In this document: piece after piece, positions 1 through 6,762 of the stretch | How the letters are laid out: each line of letters begins with the position of its first letter | How positions within the stretch are numbered: the stretch's first letter is position 1 | The notes under the pieces: generated by a model | What the model was told of the DNA's origin: nothing | Database searches by the model: none | Seen by the model: the letters and a program-made list of their open reading frames with translations, nothing else | Position numbers and translations under genes: made by a program | NCBI GenBank assembly: GCA_027021325.1 | Contig: JALUUN010000522.1 | Span: 1 to 7,443 of the forward strand | Length of the DNA: 7,443 nucleotides | From: Planctomycetota bacterium | GTDB lineage: Bacteria; Planctomycetota; UBA1135 | Reading direction: 5' to 3'

Positions 1-1
1 C

Positions 2-25
2 CTCCCCGCCCCGGTGGAGGCCTGA
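2..25 (+). CDS. Possible C-terminal tail of an upstream gene (partial)
   Basis: Reading in the frame of the TGA at 23-25 gives the tail LPAPVEA followed by a stop, 40 bases before ahcY. The codons look like those of the genes downstream (GC-ending third positions), so this could be the end of a co-directional gene that begins outside the window. Seven residues are too few to identify a product, and the frame may be chance. Confidence 0.2.
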   Translation, partial: LPAPVEA

Positions 26-35
26 GGGGGCCTCC
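16..35 (+). terminator. GC-rich hairpin before ahcY (terminator-like or leader structure)
   Basis: GGAGGCC (16-22) and GGCCTCC (29-35) form a perfect 7-bp stem around a 6-base loop. Two further G-C pairs lie outside a T/T mismatch. The possible upstream stop codon (23-25) sits at the start of the loop. No run of T follows, only TCCTCCTTCCC, so it is not a classical intrinsic terminator. It could be a weak terminator for the upstream gene or a structure in the ahcY leader. Confidence 0.3.
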
Positions 36-65
36 TCCTTCCCGAACCCGAAACGCCTCGAATCC

Positions 66-1337
66 ATGACCACCGCCCAGGACGCCCGGTTCCGCGTCGC
101 CGACCCGTCCCTCGCCGACGAGGGCCGTCTCCTCATCGAATGGGCCGAGAGCCGCATGCCGGTCCTCATGTCCCTGCGTGAGAAGTACCGCGAGAGCCGG
201 CCTCTCGCCGGCCAGCGCATCGCCGGCTGCCTGCACGTGACCAAGGAGACCGCGGTCCTGGTCCGGACCCTGGCGGCGGCCGGTGCCGAGGTCGCCTGGT
301 CGGGCTGCAACCCCTTGAGCACGAACGACGCGGTGGCCGCGGCCCTGGCCGAGGACGGCGTGCGCATCTTCGCCTGGTACGGCCAGTCGGTGGAGGAGTT
401 CTACTGGTCCATCGACCGCACCCTGGACTTCCAGCCGACCCTGACCCTGGACGATGGAGCGGACCTGATCTTCCGCGTGCACAGCGAGCATCCGCAGCTC
501 GCCGAGGGTATCACCGGCGGCTCCGAGGAGACCACCACCGGAGTGCACCGCCTGCGCGCCATGGCCGGGGACGGCAAGCTCCTGTACCCGGTGGTGGCGG
601 TCAACGACGCCGAGACCAAGTGGGACTTCGACAACGTCTACGGAACCGGCCAGTCGAGCCTGGACGGCATCCTGCGCGCTACTTCGATCCTGCTTGCGGG
701 GAAGAACTTCGTCACCGCCGGCTTCGGCCACTGCGGCCGCGGCTGCGCTCTGCGCGCCAGGGGCGCCGGCGCCAACACCATCGTCACCGAGGTCAAGCCG
801 ACCGCCGCCCTGAAGGCGACCCTGGAAGGCCACCGGGTCATGACCATGGACGAGGCCGCCGCCGTCGGCGACGTCTTCATCACCGCCACCGGCATGAAGG
901 ATGTCATCGTCCGGCGCCACTTCGAGCGCATGAAGGACGGTGCGGTGGTCTGCAACACCGGCCACTACGACTGCGAGATCAACATCGAGGATCTCGAGGA
1001 CCTGGCGGTGTCCCGGCGCACCATCCGCAAGGACTGTGAGGAGTACCGCCTGGCTGACGGCCGCCGCATCTATCTCCTGGCCCGCGGCCGCCTGATCAAC
1101 CTCGCCGCCGCCGAGGGGCATCCGAGCGAGGTCATGGACATGTCCTTCGCCAACCAGTTCCAGGCCATGATGCTCCTGGCCCGGGAGGGCCGGAACCTGG
1201 AGCCCGGGGTCCACGAACTGCCCGAGGAACTGGATCAGGAGATCGCCGGCATCAAGCTGGCCTCCATGGGCATCCGCATCGACGAGCTGACGCCCGAGCA
1301 GATCGCCTACGCCACCGACTACTCCCAGGGCACCTGA
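66..1337 (+). CDS. ahcY: S-adenosylhomocysteinase (adenosylhomocysteine hydrolase)
   Basis: This cytosolic, NAD-dependent enzyme reversibly splits S-adenosylhomocysteine into adenosine and homocysteine, clearing the inhibitory product of SAM-dependent methylation. The 423-residue protein carries the family residues in order: H57 and T59 in HVTKET, C81, D130 in LDDGAD, E155 in SEETTTG, K185/D189/N190 in TKWDFDN, the Rossmann loop GFGHCGRG (219-226) with acidic E242, H300 in NTGHYD, and N345/H352 before the VMDMSFANQ block. These align with human numbering within one or two positions. The C-terminus ends at YATDYSQGT, without the Lys/Tyr-containing tail (KPDHYRY type) of longer enzymes, as in archaeal and Thermotoga forms. 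The ATG at 66 has no clear Shine-Dalgarno sequence, but no better start is evident. It is the first gene of the tight plus-strand cluster. Confidence 0.97.
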   Translation: MTTAQDARFRVADPSLADEGRLLIEWAESRMPVLMSLREKYRESRPLAGQRIAGCLHVTKETAVLVRTLAAAGAEVAWSGCNPLSTNDAVAAALAEDGVRIFAWYGQSVEEFYWSIDRTLDFQPTLTLDDGADLIFRVHSEHPQLAEGITGGSEETTTGVHRLRAMAGDGKLLYPVVAVNDAETKWDFDNVYGTGQSSLDGILRATSILLAGKNFVTAGFGHCGRGCALRARGAGANTIVTEVKPTAALKATLEGHRVMTMDEAAAVGDVFITATGMKDVIVRRHFERMKDGAVVCNTGHYDCEINIEDLEDLAVSRRTIRKDCEEYRLADGRRIYLLARGRLINLAAAEGHPSEVMDMSFANQFQAMMLLAREGRNLEPGVHELPEELDQEIAGIKLASMGIRIDELTPEQIAYATDYSQGT

Positions 1338-1348
1338 GCCCGACCGCC

Positions 1349-2038
1349 ATGCCGAAGACCCTCCGCACCCTGCCGCGCCGCGGCCTGAACGCCGCGCGGG
1401 CGGGTTTCACCCTGCTCGAGCTCATGGCCGTGATCATGATCATCGGCCTGCTCGGCGCCTTCCTGCTGCCGAACATCACCGACGCCTTCCGCTCCGCCGG
1501 AACCAGTGCCTGCGAGGCGAACATGCGGGAGCTGTACCGCATGCTCACCTCCTACAAGGCCGCCAATGGCGGCCGCTGGCCGCGCTACGAGGGCCAGCGT
1601 TTCATCCTGGCCATGTGGAAGGAAGGCGAGATCGAGCGTTCGGAGAAGAATGCCAAGCGTTTCTTCTGCCCGAACCTGCAGTTCGAGGAACTGGTACCGC
1701 CCGAGGAAGCGGAGGACGTCCTCGAGTACCTGACCGAGGGCTGGGACCGGGTCGGCCCGCAGTTCACGAGCTACGCCGGCTTCTTCACCAACGGCGACCG
1801 TTCCTTGTGGACGAAGCTCAAGAACGCCCCGGCCCAGGTCACCATCCTCTCCGACGCCCAGATCAGCCACGGCAACGACATCGTGTACATGACCGGCGAC
1901 GGCGAGGTCCACCGGCTCAAGGTCCAGGAGCTCCTGGACGCCGGGTTCCTCACCGAGCAGGACGTGGAGGAGGGCTACCTGCCCCTGGGACCGGATTCGC
2001 CGATCGAGGAGCTGCGCACGGTCTCCAACGACCTCTGA
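1349..2038 (+). CDS. Prepilin-like protein with N-terminal methylation site and H-X9-DG motif
   Basis: A 229-residue type IV pilin/type II pseudopilin-like protein. A basic leader (1-19) ends in the prepilin peptidase site RAG|FTLLELMAVIM, with cleavage expected between G19 and F20 and the conserved Glu at +5 (E24). The hydrophobic N-terminal helix spans about 20-41. Near the C-terminus H174, nine residues, then D184-G185 match the H-X9-DG processing-associated motif exactly; this type is abundant in Planctomycetota and relatives. Two cysteines (C55, C107) could form a disulfide. The mature protein is expected to be anchored in the inner membrane with a periplasmic globular domain, or assembled into a pseudopilus. 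It starts 11 bases after ahcY and ends 6 bases before miaB, so it is probably cotranscribed. No pilus or secretion genes are nearby, and its role cannot be assigned. Confidence 0.88.
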   Translation: MPKTLRTLPRRGLNAARAGFTLLELMAVIMIIGLLGAFLLPNITDAFRSAGTSACEANMRELYRMLTSYKAANGGRWPRYEGQRFILAMWKEGEIERSEKNAKRFFCPNLQFEELVPPEEAEDVLEYLTEGWDRVGPQFTSYAGFFTNGDRSLWTKLKNAPAQVTILSDAQISHGNDIVYMTGDGEVHRLKVQELLDAGFLTEQDVEEGYLPLGPDSPIEELRTVSNDL

Positions 2039-2044
2039 AGACCC

Positions 2045-3493
2045 ATGCCTGCTCCGGCTCCGGCCGCGTCGGGCGCCCGCAGCTTCCATCTGCGGGTGTA
2101 CGGCTGTCAGATGAACTTCTACGACGGGGAGCTCATCCGCGCCGGCTTCCTGCGCCGGGGCTACCGCGAGGCGCCCGATCCCGAGAGCGCCGACGTCGTC
2201 CTCTTCCACACCTGCTCGGTGCGCGAGCAGGCCGAAGAACGCGTCCACGGCCTGCTCGGCTCCTTGCGGGCGGTCAAGCGGAGGCGCCCGGACCTGGTCC
2301 TGGGCGTGGTCGGCTGCATGGCCGAGCGCGAAGGACGCGAACTCTTCGAGCGCGAACCCCACGTGGACCTGGTCTGCGGCACGCGCCACTTTCCGCGGCT
2401 TCCGGACCTCGTGGAACGGGTGCGGGGGGGCGAGGAGCGGGTCCTGGAGCTCGGAGACGCTCCCGCTCCCGTGGACGCCCCGGTGCGCGACCTCCTGGGC
2501 CGGCCCCGGGCGTTCAGCGCCCAGGTCGCGGTCATGCGCGGCTGCGACCTGAACTGCAGCTTCTGCATCGTTCCCTCGGTGCGCGGACGGGTCGCGTCGC
2601 GGCCGCCGGCGGAGATCCTCGCGGAGTGCCGGCGCCTCGTCGAAGACGGGGTCACCGAGATCAGCCTCCTGGGACAGACCATCGACGCCTACGGCGTGGA
2701 CCTCGCGGGCCGCCGGCGGCAGCCGCGCCTCGCCGCCCTGGTGGACGCCCTCTCGGAACTGGAGGGCCTGGAGCGCCTGCGCCTCATCACCCTGCACCCG
2801 AGCTACGTCACCGAGGAACTGGCCGAGGCCCTGGCGCGCTCGCCGAAGTTCCTGCGCTTCCTGCCGGTGCCCCTGCAGTCGGGGAGCGACCGCGTGCTCC
2901 GGCGCATGCGCCGGGGCTACACCCTGGACCTCTACCGGCGGCGCATCGAGCTCCTGCGCAGCCGGATGCCGGATCTGGAGCTCGTGAGCGACTGGATCGT
3001 CGGCTTCCCCGGGGAGACCGAGGCCGACTTCGAGGCCTCGGAAGCGGCCCTGCGCGAGTTCGGCTTCCTCCAGTCCTATGTCTTCCAGTACTCGCCGCGC
3101 CCCGGAACCCGCGCCGCGGCCCTCCCCGACGACGTTCCGCCCGCGGTCAAGGCCGAGCGCAACCATCGCCTCCTGGCCCTGCAGCGCGAGGTGGCCCGCG
3201 AGCGCACCCGGGCCCGGGTCGGCGGGGTCTCCCGCCTGCTCCTGGAAGGGCCCGCGCCGGACCAGGCCCGGGCGCCCTTCCCCGAGCCCTGGACCGGCCG
3301 CATCCACAACGGCCACCGGGCCCTGGTGCGTGGCGCCCCCGGCTTCCGCCCCGGCGAGCTCCTCGAGGTCTCCCTGGAGGGCTGGAACGGGCGCGAGCTT
3401 CTGGCCGCGGTCCGGGGCCGGCGGCCGGCGCCGGCTCCCGCGGCCGCGCCGGCCTGCGAGCGGCCCCCCGCCGCCGGCGCCTTCCCGGTATGA
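2045..3493 (+). CDS. miaB: tRNA-2-methylthio-N6-dimethylallyladenosine synthase (radical SAM methylthiotransferase)
   Basis: MiaB adds a methylthio group to C2 of i6A37 in tRNAs reading UNN codons, using two 4Fe-4S clusters and SAM. The 482-residue protein has all three domains. The N-terminal UPF0004 domain has cluster cysteines C21 (VYGCQMN), C57 (HTCSVR) and C91 (GCMAER). The radical SAM core has C167/C171/C174 in GCDLNCSFC, followed by IVPSVRGR, LLGQTIDAYG, PLQSGSDRVLRRM and IVGFPGETEADF. The C-terminal TRAM domain is about 390-456. The CQMN and TCSVR motifs favour MiaB over RimO or MtaB. Small deviations are QTIDAYG where QNVNSYG is usual, and LHP where SHP is usual. A Pro/Ala-rich tail (457-482) runs into ribD, whose ATG overlaps this stop codon. 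The start at 2045 has only a weak GAAGA upstream. Confidence 0.95.
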   Translation: MPAPAPAASGARSFHLRVYGCQMNFYDGELIRAGFLRRGYREAPDPESADVVLFHTCSVREQAEERVHGLLGSLRAVKRRRPDLVLGVVGCMAEREGRELFEREPHVDLVCGTRHFPRLPDLVERVRGGEERVLELGDAPAPVDAPVRDLLGRPRAFSAQVAVMRGCDLNCSFCIVPSVRGRVASRPPAEILAECRRLVEDGVTEISLLGQTIDAYGVDLAGRRRQPRLAALVDALSELEGLERLRLITLHPSYVTEELAEALARSPKFLRFLPVPLQSGSDRVLRRMRRGYTLDLYRRRIELLRSRMPDLELVSDWIVGFPGETEADFEASEAALREFGFLQSYVFQYSPRPGTRAAALPDDVPPAVKAERNHRLLALQREVARERTRARVGGVSRLLLEGPAPDQARAPFPEPWTGRIHNGHRALVRGAPGFRPGELLEVSLEGWNGRELLAAVRGRRPAPAPAAAPACERPPAAGAFPV

Positions 3494-4647
3494 GGGACCG
3501 CCGGCTCCTGGAGCGCGCCCGCCACGAGGCCGCCCGGGCCGGCTGGCTCTGGACCGCCCCCAACCCCCGGGTCGGTGCCCTGGCCCTGAGCGGCGGCCTG
3601 GTCGCGGGCCGCGGCTGTCACCGCCGGGTCGGCGGGGCCCACGCCGAGGAAGAGGCCTTGCGCGACGCCGGCGCCTGGCAGGCGGGGGAGGCGGCCCCGC
3701 GGCCCGGCGTCGTGGACGAGCTCGTGGTCAGCCTCGAGCCCTGCTCCAGCCCCGCCGGCCGGGAGGGCAAGCGCCGTCCGCCCTGCACCGAGGCCCTGCT
3801 CGCGGCGGGGGTGCGGCGCGTCGTCGTCGGCCGCCTGGATCCCGATCCCCGCCACCGCGGGCGCGGGGTCGAGGCCCTGCGGGCCGCCGGCGTCGAGGTC
3901 GTGGTCCTGGAGGAGCCGCCGGGCCCGGACCCGCTCCTCGGGGCCTTCGAGGACGCCCTGCGCCATCCGGAGCGTCCGTGGGTGCTCCTGAAGTGGGCCC
4001 AGGGCTTCGACGGGCGGGCCGCGGCCCCTGGCGGCTTCCCCCGCTGGATCTCTTCGCCGGAGAGCCGGCGCGAGGTGCACCGCCTGCGCGCCCTGGGCGA
4101 CGCGATCCTGGCCGGGCCGGGGACGCTCCTGCAGGACGACCCGCGCCTGGACGCCCGCCCCGAGGACTTCGGCGATCCGCCGGCGGCCCGCCCGCCGCTT
4201 CGCGTCCTCCTGGATCCGCGCGCCGAAGTGCCCCCGGAAGCGGCGGTGCGCCGCCGGCCGGGGCGCAGGATCTGGCTGCGGGCGGAAGGGGCCCCGGCCC
4301 AGAAGGAAGATCCCGAGGACGCCGTCTGGTTCCTGCCCCCTCGCCCGGACGGCCGCCTCGACCTGGTACCGGCCCTGGCTCGCCTGCGCGCCGAGGAGGG
4401 GGTGCGCCGGCTCTTCGTCGAGGGCGGCCCGCGTCTCCAGGGGGACCTCCTGGAGCGGGGGCTGGCCGATGCCCTCCTGCGCTACGAGGCGCCCCTCCTC
4501 CTCGGCGGCCCGGTCCACGCCCTGCCGGGCTCCGGGGATCCCGGCCGCGTCCGGCACCTGGTGGACCCCGAGGCGGCGCGTCTCGGGCCGGACCGCCGCG
4601 AGGCCTGGCGGCTCCTGGAGGCTCCGGCGCCGGAGGAGGAGGCGTGA
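3490..4647 (+). CDS. ribD: Bifunctional riboflavin biosynthesis protein RibD (deaminase/reductase)
   Basis: RibD converts the first GTP-derived pyrimidine of riboflavin synthesis in two steps: zinc-dependent deamination and NADPH-dependent reduction of the ribose side chain. The 385-residue protein starts at an ATG overlapping the miaB stop (ATGA). The deaminase domain (about 1-145) has TAPNPRVGA (22-30), H51-A-E53, and EPC...PPC with C85 and C99 as zinc ligands, then DPDP. The reductase domain (about 163-375) has LKWAQGFDGR, WISSPESRREVHRLRA, AILAGPGTLLQDDPRL and VEGGPRLQGDLLERGLAD. Unusually, the two zinc cysteines are 14 apart, against 9 in E. coli (C75/C84), the usual Cys-Ser-His is Cys-Ser-Ser, and the stretch between H51 and C85 is also longer. 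The catalytic residues are kept, so it is probably active. No other rib genes are in the window. Confidence 0.93.
   Translation: MRDRRLLERARHEAARAGWLWTAPNPRVGALALSGGLVAGRGCHRRVGGAHAEEEALRDAGAWQAGEAAPRPGVVDELVVSLEPCSSPAGREGKRRPPCTEALLAAGVRRVVVGRLDPDPRHRGRGVEALRAAGVEVVVLEEPPGPDPLLGAFEDALRHPERPWVLLKWAQGFDGRAAAPGGFPRWISSPESRREVHRLRALGDAILAGPGTLLQDDPRLDARPEDFGDPPAARPPLRVLLDPRAEVPPEAAVRRRPGRRIWLRAEGAPAQKEDPEDAVWFLPPRPDGRLDLVPALARLRAEEGVRRLFVEGGPRLQGDLLERGLADALLRYEAPLLLGGPVHALPGSGDPGRVRHLVDPEAARLGPDRREAWRLLEAPAPEEEA
4632..4642 (+). promoter_or_regulatory. Strong Shine-Dalgarno sequence inside the end of ribD
   Basis: GGAGGAGGAGG lies just before the GTG at 4644; its first GGAGG ends 7 bases upstream of the start, an optimal spacing. 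It is the only clear anti-16S match before any start in the window. It supports the GTG at 4644 as the true start of the following gene over the much longer open frame that extends back to 3078. Confidence 0.65.
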
Positions 4648-6416
4648 GGGGGCCGCGGGTTGCGGCCGTCCTGGCCTTCCTCGCCGCCGCCTGCGCCGCC
4701 CCGGGCCCTGCCCTGCGCGCGCCCGCGGACGTGGACCCGGAACCGGTCTTCCGGGCCTGGTTCCAGGGCCGGGAGGTGGAGGCCCTCGCCCGCGCCGAGG
4801 CCCTCGGCTGGCGGGCGCGGCACAGCATCGAGGGAGAGCGCGTCCGCCAGTCCCTCCTCCTGCCGCGGGGCGGCCGCGGCAGGCTCCTCGCCGAACTGGC
4901 CGCCGAGCCCGGCTCCGGCCAGGATCCCGATCTCCTCTATCTCCAGGCCCGCCTCCTCCAGGAACCCGGGCGCCTGCGCCGCAGCTTCGAGGAGCTCGTG
5001 GACCGCTTTCCGGGTCACGCCTGGATCCGCCTGGGCCGGGCGAGCCTGGCCCTCGGCGACGGGGAGCTCGAAACCGCCGCCGAGCACCTGCGCCGCGCCC
5101 CGGACTGGCCCGATGCCCGCGACTTCCGGCTCCAGGTCGAGGCCCGCCTCCTGGCCGCCCGGGGGAAGCTCGCCCAGGCCCTGGAACTCCTGGAGGAAGG
5201 GGCCTTCCGCCGGCACCACCGCGATCTGCTGGCGACCTGGGAGGAGCTCGCGGCTCCGCTTCCGGGCGCCCGCGAGCGGGTCCGGGCGGAGCGCGCCTGG
5301 CTGGGCCGGTCCCGTGCGGAGACGGAGACCGGGCTCCTCGACCGGATCCTGGAGCGGGCGGTCCTCGCCGTGGGCTTCCCGGGCCGTCCCGGGGACCTGG
5401 AGGGGCTCCTCGAGGAGCTGGACCGGGAACTCCAGGATGCCGGCCTGCCCGCGGGCCTCGCCGGGGCGCCCCGCTACGAGGTGCCCCTGGCGGCCAGCCT
5501 CGTGCGTCCGGAGCCCGGGGCCTCGCCCTTCGCGGCCTTCGCCCGGGAGCGGGGGCGCTTCCTGCTCGCCGGAACGAGCCTGCGCACCGGGGCGGGACTC
5601 CTCTATCTCCGGGACTGCCGCTTCCACCGCCTGCCCTGGCCGGGCCGGGAGGCCTGGGTGGTCCTGGCCGGCGGCGGCCTTTCCTCCTTCGCCGAGGAAC
5701 CCCTGGGCGCGGCGGTCTTCCAGGGCTTCTACGTCCGCCTGGACGGCGTGAGCGCCCGCGCCCGGCATCTCGGCGAGAGGGCCGCGGCCCTGGACCCCGC
5801 CCTCCTCTCCGTGGAGGCGCCCCGCGGCCTCGCCGCGACGCCGGGGGAGCTTCCCGAGGACCTGGATCTGCCCCTGCGCCTGCGACACGCTCTCCTCCAG
5901 AGCGGCCGGAGTCCGGCCGCGGCGGAACTCGAGGCTCTCCTTCTCCACGAGGCCGGGCATCTCCCCGAGGTTCTCTCCTGGCTGCCCTCCGGGCCGGGTC
6001 TCTTCGAGGTGCTGCTTCCTTCCTTCCTGTCCCTTCTCCAGGACGGCGATGCCCTGGTCTGGCTCGAGTACCGGGCGCAGCTCCGCGCGCTCGCCGCGCT
6101 TCGAGACCCGCGCTGGGCCCTGGCCGAGGTCGTGGAGCGCGCCCGCGGCCCCCGGGATCTCTACGCCGCCGCCTACCGCCGGATCCTCCGGGACCTCCTG
6201 GAGATGGCCCGCCGCCGTGGACTGCCGGAACCGGCCTCCTGGGACCGCCTGGATCCGGAGAGCCTGCGTGCCCTCGCCGCCGCCGTCCTGGAGCAGGAAG
6301 GGCTCCGGGCCCTGCCTCCGGAGGTGGTCCGGGATCTCGCCGGCCTGGCGGCGGAGACCGCGCCTCGCCTGGAGGCGCCTCCGGAGGGCGGATCCCCGGA
6401 TGGCGGAGGATCCTGA
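4644..6416 (+). CDS. Uncharacterised TPR-like putative lipoprotein with HEAGH metallopeptidase-like motif
   Basis: The 590-residue product is not recognised as a named family. The GTG start overlaps the ribD stop (GTGA) and has a strong Shine-Dalgarno sequence. Residues 1-17 look like a lipoprotein signal: R2 and R5, a hydrophobic stretch, then AAAC with C17 as the candidate lipidated cysteine (Ala rather than Leu at -3, so a permissive lipobox). Residues about 78-205 are helical and TPR-like. A mixed segment (about 275-370) with GRFLLAGTSL and EAWVVLAGGG follows. H435-E-A-G-H439 is an HExxH motif, preceded by hydrophobic residues as in zincin helices; E475 in WLEYRAQLRAL, 36 residues on, could be the third zinc ligand of a gluzincin. 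The C-terminal part is helical and ends in a Gly/Pro-rich tail. A membrane-anchored periplasmic zinc protease or a catalytically inert scaffold are both possible. Coding status is firm; function is not. Confidence 0.8.
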   Translation: MRGPRVAAVLAFLAAACAAPGPALRAPADVDPEPVFRAWFQGREVEALARAEALGWRARHSIEGERVRQSLLLPRGGRGRLLAELAAEPGSGQDPDLLYLQARLLQEPGRLRRSFEELVDRFPGHAWIRLGRASLALGDGELETAAEHLRRAPDWPDARDFRLQVEARLLAARGKLAQALELLEEGAFRRHHRDLLATWEELAAPLPGARERVRAERAWLGRSRAETETGLLDRILERAVLAVGFPGRPGDLEGLLEELDRELQDAGLPAGLAGAPRYEVPLAASLVRPEPGASPFAAFARERGRFLLAGTSLRTGAGLLYLRDCRFHRLPWPGREAWVVLAGGGLSSFAEEPLGAAVFQGFYVRLDGVSARARHLGERAAALDPALLSVEAPRGLAATPGELPEDLDLPLRLRHALLQSGRSPAAAELEALLLHEAGHLPEVLSWLPSGPGLFEVLLPSFLSLLQDGDALVWLEYRAQLRALAALRDPRWALAEVVERARGPRDLYAAAYRRILRDLLEMARRRGLPEPASWDRLDPESLRALAAAVLEQEGLRALPPEVVRDLAGLAAETAPRLEAPPEGGSPDGGGS

Positions 6417-6762
6417 AGGGCCGGCCGGCTTCATCGAGGAGGACCTCGGCGAGGTCCAGGCGCAGGGCGCCCCGGTGGCCGAGGCGGCGGGCGGCGGCCT
6501 CCAGGGCCCGGGCCAGGCGCAGGCGCTGCCGCGGGCGCAGGAGGTCCTCGCCCTGGACCGGGGCGGCGGCCGCCCGCCCCTTGACCTCGACGGCCACGAG
6601 GCAGCCGGCCGGATCCCGGGCGAGGAGGTCGATCTCGCCGGCGCGCAGGCGCAGGCGGCGCGCCAGGATGCACCAGCCGGCGGCCTCGAGGCTCCGGGCC
6701 GCCGCGTCCTCGGCGGCGCGGCCGCGCTCCGGCCGGGGGTCGGTGGGAGGGAGGGGCTCCAC
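6391..6762 (-). CDS. yraN: YraN/UPF0102 family nuclease-fold protein; no stop codon found at its expected end
   Basis: A UPF0102 protein with a PD-(D/E)XK-like fold and unknown physiological role. Reading from a GTG at 6762, the family blocks appear in order: RGRAAEDAAARSL (13-25), AGEIDLLARD (41-50) with E43 and D45, VAVEVKGR (56-63) with the E-x-K core, and RLDLAEVLLDEAG (101-113), then RILRHPG where the family normally ends. At about 124 residues the size is right, but the frame carries no stop there: it stays open, antisense to the lipoprotein and ribD genes, to a TAG at 3076-3078, with Arg/Pro/Gly-rich composition unlike real protein. The interval given is therefore the homology-supported part only. 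It lies 31 bases after yajC on the same strand, with no Shine-Dalgarno sequence, and its start codon lies in a hairpin. A sequencing indel or a truly stopless gene are the alternatives. Confidence 0.8.

Noticed and set aside
16..35. Classical rho-independent terminator before ahcY
   Set aside because: The stem is good but no T run follows, so it was kept only as a terminator-like hairpin of low confidence.
1..65. SAH or SAM riboswitch upstream of ahcY
   Set aside because: Only a single simple hairpin is visible and none of the conserved core sequence of those riboswitches was recognised; the leader may extend outside the window.
1319..3316. 665-codon minus-strand open frame antisense to the pseudopilin and miaB
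   Set aside because: It is Arg/Ala/Gly-rich with no recognisable motif, and lies opposite genes with firm family motifs; open antisense frames are expected in such GC-rich coding DNA.
1615..3489. Plus-strand open frame running into ribD from far upstream
   Set aside because: Only the part from the ATG at 3490 shows RibD homology; the upstream part is Arg/Pro-rich shadow of the pseudopilin and miaB.
3078..4643. Upstream extension of the lipoprotein frame
   Set aside because: It overlaps ribD and miaB in another frame with Arg/Pro/Gly-rich sequence; the GTG at 4644 has a Shine-Dalgarno sequence and a signal peptide directly after it.
4482..6434. 650-codon minus-strand frame antisense to the lipoprotein gene
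   Set aside because: Gln/Gly/Arg-rich composition, no motif, and the plus strand has a coherent signal sequence, TPR-like pattern and HEAGH motif.
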